Source: Rhodococcoides fascians A44A (GTDB taxonomy: Bacteria > Actinomycetota > Actinomycetes > Mycobacteriales > Mycobacteriaceae). Taken from it: a stretch of DNA of 64,000 bases. Both the position numbers and the translations under genes were made by a program. The notes beneath the pieces were generated by a model that worked only from the letters and a program-made list of their open reading frames with translations, was not told the DNA's origin and did no database searches. Positions 17,076-26,973 of the stretch are shown here, piece by piece (within the stretch, counting starts at the first letter, position 1; each line of letters starts with the position of its first letter). The stretch is taken from assembly GCF_000760735.1 (NCBI RefSeq), contig NZ_JMEX01000008.1, forward strand, positions 133,319 through 197,318. Reading direction: 5' to 3'.

Positions 17076-18212
17076 ATGGCAGTACTGACGGAATCCGACG
17101 TTCGAAGCGCGCTCTCGAAAGTCATCGATCCGGAAATTCGCAAACCCATCACCGACCTGGGAATGGTCAAGGGTGTCACCATCGGCGACGGAGGATCCGT
17201 CGACGTCGGGATCTACCTCACCACTGCCGGTTGCCCGATGAAATCGGAGATCAGCGACCGCGTCACCAAAGCCGTCGCCGATGTCGCGGGAGTCGGCACC
17301 ATCACCGTCGAACTCGACGTCATGAACGACGAGCAGCGCACCGAACTCCGCAAGTCTCTACGCGGCGATTCCGCGGAACCGACCATCCCGTTCGCTCAAC
17401 CCGGCTCGCTGACGCGTGTGTACGCCGTCGCGTCGGGCAAGGGCGGCGTCGGGAAGTCGTCGGTGACGGTCAACCTCGCCGCATCGCTGGCCAAGCGTGG
17501 TCTGTCGGTGGGTGTGCTCGACGCCGACATCTACGGTCACTCGGTCCCCCGCATGCTGGGCAACGACGCCAAACCCACTCAAGTGGAGAAGATGATCATG
17601 CCGCCGCAGGCACACGGCGTGAAGTTCATCTCCATCGCGCAGTTCACCTCGGGCAACACGCCCGTCGTGTGGCGTGGACCGATGCTGCACCGCGCGTTGC
17701 AGCAGTTCCTCGCGGACGTGTTCTGGGGCGACCTCGACGTGCTGCTCCTCGACCTTCCGCCCGGCACCGGAGACATCGCCATCTCCGTGGCTCAGTTGAT
17801 TCCCGGCGCCGAGATCCTCGTCGTGACGACGCCGCAGCAGGCTGCCGCCGAGGTCGCCGAACGCGCAGGCGCCATCGCTCTGCAGACCCGTCAGCGCATC
17901 GCCGGAGTCGTGGAGAACATGTCCTGGCTCGAGCTGCCCGACGGCACCCGCATGGACATTTTCGGATCCGGCGGCGGCCAGGATGTCTCGGATCGGCTGA
18001 CCAAAGCCGTGGGCGCGAAAGTGCCTCTGCTGGGCCAGATTCCACTCGACACTGCAGTCCGTGAGGGTGGCGACGCCGGCACTCCGATCGTGTTGGCGCA
18101 GCCCGAGACTCCGGCCGCGCAGGCGTTGGAAGCGGTGGCCAAGCAACTCGCAGTGCGGGAGCGCGGGCTCGTCGGAATGTCGCTGAGCATCGACACCACC
18201 CGAAGGGCCTGA
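17076..18212 (+). CDS. mrp: Mrp/NBP35-family iron-sulfur carrier ATPase
   Basis: A 378-residue P-loop protein. The N-terminal DUF59 (MIP18-like) domain covers about 1-90, with DPEIRKPITDLGMV and TTAGCPM; the ATPase follows with deviant Walker A SGKGGVGKSS near 118-127, DADIYGHS and DLPPGTGD. Members carry and deliver Fe-S clusters. The C-terminal CxxC seen in many homologues is replaced here by ENMSWLELPDGTRMDIFG, so a dimer-bridging cluster there is doubtful. ATG 17076 starts right after the tandem repeats. Matches Rv1229c by position. Confidence 0.9.
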   Translation: MAVLTESDVRSALSKVIDPEIRKPITDLGMVKGVTIGDGGSVDVGIYLTTAGCPMKSEISDRVTKAVADVAGVGTITVELDVMNDEQRTELRKSLRGDSAEPTIPFAQPGSLTRVYAVASGKGGVGKSSVTVNLAASLAKRGLSVGVLDADIYGHSVPRMLGNDAKPTQVEKMIMPPQAHGVKFISIAQFTSGNTPVVWRGPMLHRALQQFLADVFWGDLDVLLLDLPPGTGDIAISVAQLIPGAEILVVTTPQQAAAEVAERAGAIALQTRQRIAGVVENMSWLELPDGTRMDIFGSGGGQDVSDRLTKAVGAKVPLLGQIPLDTAVREGGDAGTPIVLAQPETPAAQALEAVAKQLAVRERGLVGMSLSIDTTRRA

Positions 18213-18310
18213 TACCACCCGAATGCACACCTGTCGAGGGTTGGAGTCTTAGAATTCGCCAAGTCTTACACTTTGGTGAGAATCCTTTTCTTCGATAGAG
18301 AGTGGCCTGC
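18213..18310 (+). promoter_or_regulatory. Promoter/operator region of the amino-acid ABC operon
   Basis: Contains an imperfect dyad, CCAA-N10-TTGG, flanked by GAATTC and GAGAATCC-like arms at about 18251-18285, with TTACACT in the centre. It could be an operator overlapping a -10 element. No adjacent regulator. Confidence 0.35.
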
Positions 18311-19771
18311 ATGAAGAAGCCGCAATCGAGTCGGACGGTACTGGTACCGATCGTGCTCGCCCTTTTCGTGACCCTGGTGGGGTCGCTGTTCGGTCCGGCC
18401 CTGGCGTCGGCGCAGCAGCCACCGCCGTCCGGACAGAACTACTCCATCGCAACCGATACCACGTTCGCTCCCTTCGAGTTCCAGGACGAGCAGGGCAAAC
18501 TCGTCGGAATCGACATGGACCTCCTGGCAGCGATCGCCGCGGACCAGGGCTTCACCTACAACGTGGAGCAGGTCGGCTTCGACACCGCCCTGCAAGGCGT
18601 CACGAGCGGTCAGTTCAACGGAATGATCGCCGGAATGTCCATCACCGACGCACGAAAGGCGACGTTCGACTTCTCGGACCCGTACTTCGATTCAGGTGTC
18701 CAGATGGCAATTCTGGAGTCCAACAACGACATCGAGAGCTACGAAGACCTGCGCGGGAAGTCCGTCGCCGTCAAGAACGGCACCGAGGGCGCGACGTTCG
18801 CGGACTCCATCGCAGACCAGTACGGCTTCACGATCCGTAGTTTCGACGACTCGGCGACGATGTTCGAGGAAGTGCGTACCGGCAATTCCGCCGCCGCCTT
18901 CGAGGACTACCCCGTTCTCGCCTACGGCATCAACCAGGGCAACGGATTCAAGACCGTCACCGACAAGGAAGCCGGAGCAAGTTACGGCTTCGCCGTCGCC
19001 AAGGGCACCAACGCGCAGTTGCTCGAGCAGTTCAACACCGGGCTCGCGAACCTGCGTGAGAGCGGGCAGTACGACGACATTCTCGACACCTACCTCAGCG
19101 CGGAAGCGTCGACGTCGGACAACTCGATCCCCGGTCTGATCAAGAGCAGCTGGCAGTTGCTGCTCAAAGGTCTGTGGCTGACGGTCGTTCTCACCGTCAT
19201 CTCCATCGCGATCGCTCTGGTTCTCGGCGCGATCTTCGGCCTGTTCCGTGTCTCGTCCAACATCGTGCTCCGAGGAATCGGCACGACGTACGTCGACATC
19301 TTCCGCGGCACACCGCTGCTGGTGCAGGCATTCTTCATCTACTTCGGTGTCCCTGCGGCACTGAACTTCCAGATGTCCGCATTCACCGCCGGCATCATCA
19401 CGCTGTCGCTCAACGCGGGCGCCTACATGGCCGAGATCGTCCGAGGCGGAATCCTCGCCGTCGACAAGGGCCAGATGGAAGCGTCGCGAAGCCTCGGGAT
19501 CAGCTACCTCAAGTCGATGCGCCGCGTCGTCATGCCGCAGGCCATCCGCACGATGATTCCGTCGTACATCAACCAGTTCGTCATCACGTTGAAGGACACC
19601 TCGTTGCTGTCGGTCATCGGCCTGGCCGAGCTGACCCAGACAGGCCGACTGATCATCGCCCGCAACTTCGAGTCGTTCAACATGTGGCTGATCATCGGCG
19701 TCATGTACTTCATCATCATCATGGCACTCACCAAGCTGTCGAACCGGCTCGAGAAGAGGATCAACAAGTGA
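18311..19771 (+). CDS. Amino-acid ABC importer: fused binding protein and permease (glutamine/polar amino-acid type)
   Basis: A 486-residue fusion. A signal/anchor segment covers residues 8-35 (ending ALASAQQ), a periplasmic-type solute-binding domain about 42-265 ([26 protein letters not shown], typical of family 3), and a HisM/GlnP-like permease about 280-480 with EAA loop [22 protein letters not shown]. The tethered binding domain works outside while the permease pairs with the ATPase that follows. ATG 18311 was chosen; GTG 18302 is 3 codons upstream. GTGA overlap couples it to the ATPase gene. Confidence 0.9.
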   Translation: MKKPQSSRTVLVPIVLALFVTLVGSLFGPALASAQQPPPSGQNYSIATDTTFAPFEFQDEQGKLVGIDMDLLAAIAADQGFTYNVEQVGFDTALQGVTSGQFNGMIAGMSITDARKATFDFSDPYFDSGVQMAILESNNDIESYEDLRGKSVAVKNGTEGATFADSIADQYGFTIRSFDDSATMFEEVRTGNSAAAFEDYPVLAYGINQGNGFKTVTDKEAGASYGFAVAKGTNAQLLEQFNTGLANLRESGQYDDILDTYLSAEASTSDNSIPGLIKSSWQLLLKGLWLTVVLTVISIAIALVLGAIFGLFRVSSNIVLRGIGTTYVDIFRGTPLLVQAFFIYFGVPAALNFQMSAFTAGIITLSLNAGAYMAEIVRGGILAVDKGQMEASRSLGISYLKSMRRVVMPQAIRTMIPSYINQFVITLKDTSLLSVIGLAELTQTGRLIIARNFESFNMWLIIGVMYFIIIMALTKLSNRLEKRINK

Positions 19772-20499
19772 GCACCAAGATTTCGATCAAGGCGCTGGAG
19801 AAGGCATTCGGCGACAACAAGGTCCTCAAGGGAATCGACGCCGAGATCGCCAACGGCGAGGTCGTCTGCGTCATCGGACCGTCAGGATCCGGTAAGAGCA
19901 CCTTCCTGCGATGCCTCAACAAGCTCGAGGACATCACCGGCGGCCACGTCGTCGTCGACGGCGTCGACCTGACCGACAAGAACGTCAATCTCGACAAGAT
20001 TCGCCAGAACATCGGCATGGTGTTCCAGCACTTCAACCTCTTCCCGCACATGACGGCACTCGAGAACGTCATGCTCGCACCCGTCGAGACGAAGAAGATG
20101 TCGAAGTCCGAGGCCAAGGACACGGCACTGAAACTGCTCGAGCAGGTCGGACTGTCCGAGCGCGCGGACTACAAGCCCGCGAGCCTCTCCGGCGGTCAGA
20201 AGCAGCGCGTCGCCATCGCCCGAGCACTCGCGATGAGCCCGTCGATCATGCTGTTCGACGAAGCCACCTCGGCACTCGACCCCGAAATGGTCGGCGAAGT
20301 ACTGCAGGTTCTGCGGGACCTCGCCAAGGGCGGAATGACAATGGTCGTCGTCACCCACGAAATGGGCTTCGCCCGCGAGGTCTCGGACCGAGTCATCTTC
20401 ATGGCCGACGGCGTCATCGTCGAAGAAGGAACCCCGGATCAGCTCTTCGGCAATCCGCAGAACCCTCGGACCCAGGACTTCCTGAACAAGGTGCTGTAA
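19768..20499 (+). CDS. Amino-acid ABC transporter ATPase (GlnQ type)
   Basis: A 243-residue ATPase of the polar amino-acid importer family. Walker [10 protein letters not shown], then [19 protein letters not shown], Walker [17 protein letters not shown] and the H-loop VVVTHEMGF are all intact. GTG 19768 overlaps the fusion-permease stop by 4 nt; the longer frame from 19174 reads through the permease out of frame and is spurious. It forms a complete two-gene importer with the preceding gene; a 24-bp inverted repeat follows. Confidence 0.93.
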   Translation: MSTKISIKALEKAFGDNKVLKGIDAEIANGEVVCVIGPSGSGKSTFLRCLNKLEDITGGHVVVDGVDLTDKNVNLDKIRQNIGMVFQHFNLFPHMTALENVMLAPVETKKMSKSEAKDTALKLLEQVGLSERADYKPASLSGGQKQRVAIARALAMSPSIMLFDEATSALDPEMVGEVLQVLRDLAKGGMTMVVVTHEMGFAREVSDRVIFMADGVIVEEGTPDQLFGNPQNPRTQDFLNKVL

Positions 20500-20508
20500 G
20501 GCTCGACC

Positions 20509-20582
20509 CACAGCATGAAGGCGCCACCGCAGCTGTCCGACCCACGGGATCCAGTGCACTGCGGTGGCGCCTTCATGCTGTG
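20509..20582. terminator. Perfect 24-bp inverted repeat, probable bidirectional terminator
   Basis: Arms 20509-20532 and 20559-20582 are exact reverse complements over 24 bp (arm begins CACAGCATGAAGGCGCCACC) with a 26-nt spacer. It sits between the ABC operon (+) and tatB (-), which converge here. There is no U-run. Its position suits a shared terminator. Confidence 0.75.
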
Positions 20583-20594
20583 ACGCTAAGAGCG

Positions 20595-21002
20595 CTACGT
20601 GGCGTCGGAGTCGATGGGCGGGGTCTGGCCTGCGGGCAGTTTCTTCTCGAGCGACGGCTTGGCGGGGGTGTTCGGGGTTCCGTTGGAGCTGCCGTTCGGC
20701 TTCTTGGAGTCGAAGTTGCCGGTGAAGATGGAGTCGTCACCGTCGAGCAGGTGTTTGGTGATGACAGCGCGGGGCGTCATGCCGCGGAGCTGATTGAGGT
20801 CGGCGAGGGGCTTGCGCAGGTCCTCGAAGTCGGTGCCCAGCTCGTCCTTGAGTTGCTGGCTTGCGCCGTTGGCGTATTCCTTGACCTGGCGGATGGACTT
20901 GGTGACCCAGCTGATGGCGCCGGGCAGCCGGTCTGGACCGAGGATGACGAGTGCTGCTACCAGGAGAATGACGAGCTCTCCCCAGCCGATGTTGCCGAAC
21001 AC
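20595..21002 (-). CDS. tatB: Sec-independent translocase protein TatB
   Basis: A 135-residue TatB. The N-terminal membrane helix [20 protein letters not shown] is followed by the conserved RLP hinge and an amphipathic helix, then a low-complexity charged tail with [18 protein letters not shown]. It forms the twin-arginine substrate receptor with TatC. GTG 21002 was chosen because it places the helix at residue 4 as in the family; the frame up to 21128 is out of register with htrA. Lies 10 nt after htrA, as in M. tuberculosis. Confidence 0.92.
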   Translation of the reverse strand: MFGNIGWGELVILLVAALVILGPDRLPGAISWVTKSIRQVKEYANGASQQLKDELGTDFEDLRKPLADLNQLRGMTPRAVITKHLLDGDDSIFTGNFDSKKPNGSSNGTPNTPAKPSLEKKLPAGQTPPIDSDAT

Positions 21003-21012
21003 GCCTGCCAGC

Positions 21013-22488
21013 CTAGTCCGAAACCGGGGTGACCGACACATCGACGAGTCTGCCGGACCGGACCAGCTGAACAGGCGTCGACTGGCCGATTTCGCTCGAT
21101 TGAACGGCAACGACCAACTCATCGGCACTGGTCACAGCGCGGTCACCGACCTTTGTGATGACGTCGCCCTCGACGATTCCGGCTTCCTGTGCCGGCCCTC
21201 CCGCACGCACGTTCGCCACTTCGGCACCGGATGTTGCGTCGTTGATCACCGATCGAGCGTTGATGCCGATGTCCGGGTGTTTCATCTCGCCGGTCCGGAT
21301 CAGCGATTGAGCTACCTCGGTGACGTCGTCGATGGGGATGGCGAAACCGAGGCCGACCGATCCGCCGCTCTCGCTGCGGATAGCCGAGTTGATGCCGATG
21401 ACGCGGCCTTCGGCGTCGATCAGTGGTCCTCCGGAGTTACCCGGGTTGATCGCGGCGTCGGTCTGCACTGCGTCGATGACGGCGTCGGTGTCGGTGCCTT
21501 CGCCGGACAGTCGAACGGGCCGGTCGAGTGCACTGACGATGCCGCGTGTGACGGTCTTGTTCAGGCCGAGCGGCGAGCCGACGGCGACGACGTCCTCCCC
21601 CACCTGGACGTCGGCGGAGTTGCCGAGCTCGGCCACGGTGAGGTTGCCGACGTCGGCCTTCAGCACTGCGAGGTCGGTCTTGATGTCGCGGCCGACGATG
21701 TCCGCGGGAACCTTGGTGCCGTCGGAGAACGTCACTTGCAGCGTGGCGCGATCGGGGTTGGTGGCCGCCATCGAGATGACGTGGTTGTTGGTGACGATGT
21801 AGCCCTCGCCGGCGATGACGACGCCGGATCCGGTGCCTGCGTTCTCGCCGAGCGTGACCTGAATGGACACCACGGACGGCAGGACGGCGTCGGCGACGCG
21901 TGCCACCTGCCCTTGGGGCAAGTCCTCGCCGGTCGACTGCGTCAGATTCACCTTCTGGCTGGTCAACGCTCCGGTCACCTCGGCTGTTTCGCGCCCGATG
22001 AGGCCGCCGACGAGACCGATGGCCAGTGCGACGACGCCGAGAACGACGAGAGCTTTCGGGGCGACCTTCTCGCCGAACAGAACCTCACGGACACCGAGCT
22101 TGGGGCCGAAGGGTTGAACTGCGGGCTCGGGGATGTCCTCGGCTGCGGCGCCGAGCCTGACGGTGGAGTTCGGGTCGCGCCACGGGTCCTCGGGTTCCGG
22201 TTCTGCCTCCGGGGGGCCGGTGGGAGCTTCAGGATCGCGCTGCAGCGATTCCTGCGCGTCGGTGGGCCTGCCGAAAGCCTCGGCGAGAACAGGGTCGGGC
22301 GCGCGCGAGGTGATTCTGGGCGACGGTTCGCCGCGTCGTGCCGCGGGGGTGAAGGAGCCTTGGACGTCGCTCGGCCGACCGAAGGCGGCAGTGGCGGCAG
22401 GATCGACCTCCGGCCGGTAGACCGGACGCGGTGGTAGCCGCGGCGCCTCCGGGTCAGTGTCGGTGCTGCGATCTGTATTGGTGCTCAC
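21013..22488 (-). CDS. htrA: Membrane-anchored HtrA-like serine protease (PepD/HtrA)
   Basis: A protein of about 491 residues. A long Pro/Glu-rich cytoplasmic N-terminus is followed by one membrane helix ([21 protein letters not shown]), then a trypsin-like domain with triad motifs [13 protein letters not shown] and NPGNSGGPL, and a C-terminal PDZ domain ([23 protein letters not shown]). It degrades misfolded envelope proteins and is part of the SigE stress circuit. The start is uncertain: GTG 22488 has GGGA nearby; GTG 22521 and 22512 are alternatives. Order sigE-rseA-htrA-tatB is conserved. Confidence 0.9.
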   Translation of the reverse strand: MSTNTDRSTDTDPEAPRLPPRPVYRPEVDPAATAAFGRPSDVQGSFTPAARRGEPSPRITSRAPDPVLAEAFGRPTDAQESLQRDPEAPTGPPEAEPEPEDPWRDPNSTVRLGAAAEDIPEPAVQPFGPKLGVREVLFGEKVAPKALVVLGVVALAIGLVGGLIGRETAEVTGALTSQKVNLTQSTGEDLPQGQVARVADAVLPSVVSIQVTLGENAGTGSGVVIAGEGYIVTNNHVISMAATNPDRATLQVTFSDGTKVPADIVGRDIKTDLAVLKADVGNLTVAELGNSADVQVGEDVVAVGSPLGLNKTVTRGIVSALDRPVRLSGEGTDTDAVIDAVQTDAAINPGNSGGPLIDAEGRVIGINSAIRSESGGSVGLGFAIPIDDVTEVAQSLIRTGEMKHPDIGINARSVINDATSGAEVANVRAGGPAQEAGIVEGDVITKVGDRAVTSADELVVAVQSSEIGQSTPVQLVRSGRLVDVSVTPVSD

Positions 22489-22547
22489 GCGTTCCCGGTA
22501 CCCCTCGCTCACGTCGGTCACAGCGGCCAAGATTACACAGGGCGACC

Positions 22548-22883
22548 CTAACGGCGTCTGCGACGAAGGTTCACGACCGACGTCACGATGACGCGTCGGC
22601 GTCGCTCGACCTCTGCTTTGACCTCGGGCGGCTCGCACATCGGGATCTGACTGAGCAGACCGAGCAACGAGTTGGGCATGGACATCTCGCCCGAATCCTT
22701 CAGGGCGCTACGCGCCTGTTGCTGGGCATCGACCTCGGCTGCGCACTCCGGGCACTCCGCAATGTGCCGAGCAGCACGTAGGTACGCGTTCATACGCAGC
22801 TCACCGTCGGCGAATGCAGCGATCGCTTCGCTGGCCAGATGTTCGGTAGAGCTGAACCGCCGTGGCTCTCGGGCCTGCGTCAT
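22548..22883 (-). CDS. rseA: Anti-sigma-E factor RseA (zinc-binding ZAS type)
   Basis: A 111-residue anti-sigma factor that binds SigE. The zinc anti-sigma motif H-x3-C-x2-C is visible as RHIAECPECAAEV near residue 39; the C-terminus is Arg-rich and there is no membrane helix, so it acts in the cytosol. ATG 22883 is chosen for GAGGAGG 5 nt upstream. It lies 16 nt after the sigE stop and is presumably co-transcribed and released by proteolysis under envelope stress, as in mycobacteria. Confidence 0.9.
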   Translation of the reverse strand: MTQAREPRRFSSTEHLASEAIAAFADGELRMNAYLRAARHIAECPECAAEVDAQQQARSALKDSGEMSMPNSLLGLLSQIPMCEPPEVKAEVERRRRVIVTSVVNLRRRRR

Positions 22884-22899
22884 CCAACCCTCCTCGTAG

Positions 22900-23553
22900 C
22901 TACTGAACACTGGCGTGAGAAGTGTCGACCTTCCCGTTCACTCGAAGGTACTCCCGTAGCGCCGCGCGTCCACGATGGATACGACTACGCACCGTCCCGA
23001 GCTTGACGCCCAGTGTCGCACCGATCTCCTCGTAGGACAGGCCTTCGATGTCGCACAGCACGATCGCTGCACGGAACTCGGGCGCCAACGAGTCGAGCGC
23101 GGACTGAAGATCCGGATCCAGCCGGGCGTCGTGATAAATCTGCTCGGGGTTGGGTGTCTCCGACGGCACACGGTCGTAGTCCTCGGGCAGCGCCTCCATG
23201 CGGATGCGGTTGCGTCGACGGACCATGTCGAGAAACAGGTTGGTGGTGATGCGGTGCAACCAACCCTCGAACGTTCCCGGCTGGTAGTTCGACAAGGAAC
23301 GGAACACCCTGATGAACGTGTCCTGCGTCAGATCCTCGGCATCCTGGGCGTTACCGGACAACCGGTAGGCAAGACGGTAGACGCGGTCACCGTGCTCACG
23401 GACCAGTTCGTCCCAGGACGGCATGGTGGCGTCCTCGCCGCTGGCATCGAAAGCGGCGGTGCCGCTCAGTTCGGCGGTGTCTAGATCTTCTTTGATCTCG
23501 TAGATGGCTGGATCCTCCTGCTCAGGAACACGTACCAGTACAACCAGCGACAC
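22900..23553 (-). CDS. sigE: ECF RNA polymerase sigma factor SigE
   Basis: A 217-residue group-4 sigma factor. Region 2 has the core-binding and -10 recognition helix [20 protein letters not shown]; region 4 has [24 protein letters not shown] for -35 binding. It controls envelope stress genes together with rseA and htrA downstream. The start is uncertain: GTG 23553 is the longest; ATG 23424 (MPSWDELV) begins at the edge of region 2. A perfect AGGAGG lies 8 nt before an in-frame ATC codon (codon 17), which may be chance. M. tuberculosis sigE also has several start sites. Confidence 0.92.
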   Translation of the reverse strand: MSLVVLVRVPEQEDPAIYEIKEDLDTAELSGTAAFDASGEDATMPSWDELVREHGDRVYRLAYRLSGNAQDAEDLTQDTFIRVFRSLSNYQPGTFEGWLHRITTNLFLDMVRRRNRIRMEALPEDYDRVPSETPNPEQIYHDARLDPDLQSALDSLAPEFRAAIVLCDIEGLSYEEIGATLGVKLGTVRSRIHRGRAALREYLRVNGKVDTSHASVQ

Positions 23554-23704
23554 CGCCGGGATGTTCCTGTTTCGCGTTGCTCGTCGATCAAGCGATCACA
23601 AGTAGCTTCTCCCACTCGCGTGTGGCCGACGTGTGAATAACCTGAGGTGCCGCTGAGAAACCTGTCCGCTCGGAAATTCGTCCGGGTCACGTTAATGTCG
23701 CAGG

Positions 23705-24337
23705 GTGCCGACTAATGCCGAGAGATTGCTGTCGTATGCCGAGGAATCCGCCCAGGAGGACGACGTTCTCGTCTCGGCCCGCGAACGCGCCGAGGACCTC
23801 GGTGCAGCACCCGTGCCGGCCTCCGTCGGCGCGATTCTCAGCATCTTCACTCAGATGCTCGGCGCCAAGACCGTCGTCGAGATCGGGACCGGCGCCGGCA
23901 TCAGCGGCCTCTGGTTGCTCGACGGGATGCGCGAGGACGGCGTACTCACGACCATCGACACCGAACCGGAATACCAGCGCGCGGCCAAGGAAGCGTTCCG
24001 AGCCGGAGGTATCCCGCCGTCACGTACGCGATTGATCAACGGGTGGGCGCTCGACGTCCTCCCTCGCCTCGCCGACGACACCTACGACCTCGTGTTCATC
24101 GACGCCAGCCCCGTCGACCACCTTCATTTCGTTCAGGAGAGCGTCCGACTACTACGCCCCGGCGGTGTACTGGTGCTACACAACGCACTGCTGAACGGCC
24201 GGGTGCCGGACTCGACTCAGCGCGACGCCACCACCGTCGCAGTCCGGGCAGCAGCCCGAGCCATCGCCGAGGACGAACGGCTCACCACCGTCCTGCTTCC
24301 GCTCGGCGACGGACTGATCTGCGCTTCGCGCAGCTGA
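23705..24337 (+). CDS. SAM-dependent O-methyltransferase (Rv1220c-like)
   Basis: A 210-residue class I methyltransferase of the catechol/caffeoyl-CoA family. Motif [20 protein letters not shown] and the acidic motif [16 protein letters not shown] are clear; metal ligand Asp is expected in the latter. GTG 23705 opens in phase just upstream of the conserved start. Natural substrate is unknown. It diverges from sigE. Its last 15 bases (GCTTCGCGCAGCTGA) are repeated three more times downstream as part of a tandem array. Confidence 0.85.
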   Translation: MPTNAERLLSYAEESAQEDDVLVSARERAEDLGAAPVPASVGAILSIFTQMLGAKTVVEIGTGAGISGLWLLDGMREDGVLTTIDTEPEYQRAAKEAFRAGGIPPSRTRLINGWALDVLPRLADDTYDLVFIDASPVDHLHFVQESVRLLRPGGVLVLHNALLNGRVPDSTQRDATTVAVRAAARAIAEDERLTTVLLPLGDGLICASRS

Positions 24338-24506
24338 CCTCGGGTCGTTCCGCAAGCTCCACTCCCGGGGCTTCGCGCAGCTGACCTTGAGTCATTTCGC
24401 AGGCTCCACTCCCGGGGCTTCGCGCAGCTGACCTCGGGTCTCCGCAGACTCCACTCCCGGGGCTTCGCGCAGCTGACCTCGGATCGTTCCGCAGGCTCCA
24501 CTCCCG
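24323..24506. repeat. Tandem array duplicating the methyltransferase 3' end (47/47/45/45 bp)
   Basis: Four units begin at 24323, 24370, 24417 and 24462. Each starts with GCTTCGCGCAGCTGACCT, the gene's last codons plus stop, and ends with the family core (TTCCGCAGGCTCCACTCCCG and variants). Unit 1 overlaps the coding end; unit 4 abuts the glgC stop. Units differ by several substitutions and a 2-nt deletion. Confidence 0.92.
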
Positions 24507-25721
24507 TCAGATCCAGACGCCCTTGCCGACGGAGACGACGCCGCCTGCGGAGACGTTGAAGCGTTCGTTGTCGCGTTCCATGTCGACGCCGATGATTTCG
24601 CCGGGCCCGACGACGACGTTCTTGTCCAGGATCGCCCGGCGAACCACTGCGCCCTTGCCGATGCGTACACCTGGCATGAGGACGCTGCCTTCGACGGTGG
24701 CACCGTCGTCGATCATCACGTTGGAACTGAGTACCGAATTGCGGACGGTCGCGGCCGAGAGAATGCATCCGGCGCCGACGACGGATTCCTGCGCGAGCCC
24801 GCCCTGCACGAACTTGGCGGGTGGGAGGTTCTCGGCGGCGCCGCGGATGGGCCACCGGCGGTTGTAGAGGTTGAAGATCGGGTGCACGGACACCAGGTCC
24901 ATGTGTGCGTCGTAGAAGGCGTCGATGGTTCCGACGTCGCGCCAGTATCCGCGGTCGCGTTCGGTGGCGCCGGGTACGACGTTGTCGTTGAAGTCGTAGA
25001 CCGAGGCGACACCGGCTTCGACGAGTGCGGGAATGATGTCGCCGCCCATGTCGTGGTCGGAGTCGGAGTTCTCCGAGTCCGCTTTGATGGCGTCGATCAG
25101 CACTTTCGTCGTGAAGACGTAGTTGCCCATCGATGCGTAGGTGACGTTGGGGTCGTCGGGTGTGCCCGGAGGCTGAGCGGGCTTTTCCAGGAACTGGGTT
25201 ATCTTGCCGTTCTCGTCGCTGTCGATGCATCCGAACGCGAAGGCCTCGCTGCGCGGCACCCTGATCCCGGCGACGGTGACGCCTGCACCGGAGTCGATGT
25301 GCTGCTGGACCATCTGCTCGGGGTCCATGCGGTAGACGTGGTCGGCACCGAAAACGACTATGTACTCGGGGTCTTCGTCGTAGACGAGGTTGAGCGACTG
25401 GAAGATGGCGTCGGCGCTGCCGGTGTACCAGCGTGGGCCGAGGCGTTGCTGCGCCGGCACCGGGGTGATGTACTCGCCGGCGAATCCGGACAGCCTCCAG
25501 GTCTGGGAGATGTGGCGGTCCAGTGAATGGGACTTGTACTGGGTCAGCACGCACAGCCGGAGGTATCCGGCGTTGACGAGATTGCTCAGAACGAAGTCGA
25601 TCAGTCGGTAGGCGCCGCCGAACGGTACGGCTGGCTTTGCTCTGTCCGCGGTCATGGGGTAGAGCCGCTTACCCTCACCGCCGGCAAGCACGATCCCTAG
25701 AACATGCGGTTGTGTCCTCAC
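24507..25721 (-). CDS. glgC: Glucose-1-phosphate adenylyltransferase
   Basis: A 404-residue enzyme that makes ADP-glucose from glucose-1-phosphate and ATP for alpha-glucan synthesis. The N-terminal pyrophosphorylase loop reads [19 protein letters not shown], followed by [11 protein letters not shown]; the C-terminal left-handed beta-helix is visible from hexad-like repeats near residue 300 onward. Full length for the family. It diverges from the glycogen synthase gene, and both probably use the 76-nt gap as promoter region. Confidence 0.95.
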   Translation of the reverse strand: MRTQPHVLGIVLAGGEGKRLYPMTADRAKPAVPFGGAYRLIDFVLSNLVNAGYLRLCVLTQYKSHSLDRHISQTWRLSGFAGEYITPVPAQQRLGPRWYTGSADAIFQSLNLVYDEDPEYIVVFGADHVYRMDPEQMVQQHIDSGAGVTVAGIRVPRSEAFAFGCIDSDENGKITQFLEKPAQPPGTPDDPNVTYASMGNYVFTTKVLIDAIKADSENSDSDHDMGGDIIPALVEAGVASVYDFNDNVVPGATERDRGYWRDVGTIDAFYDAHMDLVSVHPIFNLYNRRWPIRGAAENLPPAKFVQGGLAQESVVGAGCILSAATVRNSVLSSNVMIDDGATVEGSVLMPGVRIGKGAVVRRAILDKNVVVGPGEIIGVDMERDNERFNVSAGGVVSVGKGVWI

Positions 25722-25797
25722 AAAGCCAACCTATCCGCACTGGGTGAAGCTTGCTAGCAGTACACGCGTTTCACCGCGGGAATGTAGGTTTACAGAT

Positions 25798-26973
25798 GTG
25801 CGCGTGGCGATGATGACTAGGGAATACCCGCCGGAGGTCTACGGAGGCGCCGGGGTGCATGTCACCGAACTCGCGGCGCAGCTGAAAGCGCTGTGCGAGG
25901 TCGACATCCACTGCATGGGTGCGCCGCGGGACACCGCGCACGTCCATGATCCCGATCCGGCACTGAAAGGCGCCAATGCGGCGCTGACGACCCTGTCGGC
26001 GGAGCTGCGAATGGCGAACGCCGCGGCCGACGCGGACGTGGTGCACTCGCACACCTGGTACACCGGTCTCGCCGGCCACCTGGCCGCGGAGTTGTACGAC
26101 GTTCCGCACATCCTCACCGCGCATTCGCTCGAGCCTCGCCGTCCGTGGAAGGCCGAGCAGCTGGGCGGCGGCTACCGCATCTCGTCGTGGTCCGAGCGCA
26201 ATGCCGTCGAGTACGCCGACGCGGTCATCGCCGTCAGCGAGGGCATGGCCAAGGACGTCCTCGATGCCTACCCGCGCCTGGACCCGCAGCGTGTTCATGT
26301 GGTGCGCAACGGAATAGACACCGAGAACTGGCACGCCGGACCCGCCGCGGATCCGTCGGATTCCGCGTTGGACGCCATCGGTGTCGACCTGGATCGGCCG
26401 ATCGTCGCGTTCGTCGGGCGGATCACGCGCCAGAAGGGCGTCGGGCATCTGATCGCGGCCGCGCACCATTTCGATCCGTCGATTCAGCTGGTGCTCTGCG
26501 CGGGCGCTCCCGATACTCCGGAGATCGCCGCGGAGACCGAACGTGCGGTTGCCGAGCTGTCCGCTGCGCGCGACGGCGTCCACTGGGTGCGCGAAATGCT
26601 TCCCACCGAAAAGATCCGCGAAATACTTTCTGCGTCACAGGTTTTCGTCTGCCCGTCGGTGTACGAGCCACTGGGCATCGTCAACCTCGAGGCCATGGCA
26701 GCGGAAACCGCGGTGGTCGCGTCCGACGTCGGCGGCATCCCGGAGGTCGTCGACGACGGTGTCACCGGTCGCCTCGTGCACTACAACGCATACGAACCGC
26801 AGGCGTTCGAGCAGGCTCTGGCCCGGACGGTCAACGAGGTCGCGCTGGATCCGACGCTCGCGGCATCGATGGGCAAGGCGGGTCGTGCCCGTGCCGTCGC
26901 AGAATTCTCGTGGGCGGCCATCGCTCAGCAGACGCTGGACGTCTACTCCGCGGCGCTCGCCCGTCGCTCGTAG
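25798..26973 (+). CDS. glgA: Glycogen synthase / maltose-1-phosphate synthase (GlgA/GlgM type)
   Basis: A 391-residue GT4-type glucosyltransferase. Seen: N-terminal REYPPEVYGGAGVHVTELA, acceptor/donor region FVGRITRQKGVGHLI, and the nucleotide-sugar motif YEPLGIVNLEAMA with its two Glu. In mycobacteria the orthologue (Rv1212c) transfers glucose from ADP-glucose to glucose-1-phosphate or glucan. GTG 25798 was chosen; GTG 25804 and ATG 25810 are possible. Paired divergently with glgC, its substrate supplier. Confidence 0.9.
   Translation: MRVAMMTREYPPEVYGGAGVHVTELAAQLKALCEVDIHCMGAPRDTAHVHDPDPALKGANAALTTLSAELRMANAAADADVVHSHTWYTGLAGHLAAELYDVPHILTAHSLEPRRPWKAEQLGGGYRISSWSERNAVEYADAVIAVSEGMAKDVLDAYPRLDPQRVHVVRNGIDTENWHAGPAADPSDSALDAIGVDLDRPIVAFVGRITRQKGVGHLIAAAHHFDPSIQLVLCAGAPDTPEIAAETERAVAELSAARDGVHWVREMLPTEKIREILSASQVFVCPSVYEPLGIVNLEAMAAETAVVASDVGGIPEVVDDGVTGRLVHYNAYEPQAFEQALARTVNEVALDPTLAASMGKAGRARAVAEFSWAAIAQQTLDVYSAALARRS

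Noticed and set aside
24323-24506. Possible CRISPR array
   Set aside because: Direct head-to-tail units with no unique spacers, no cas genes; units duplicate a gene end.
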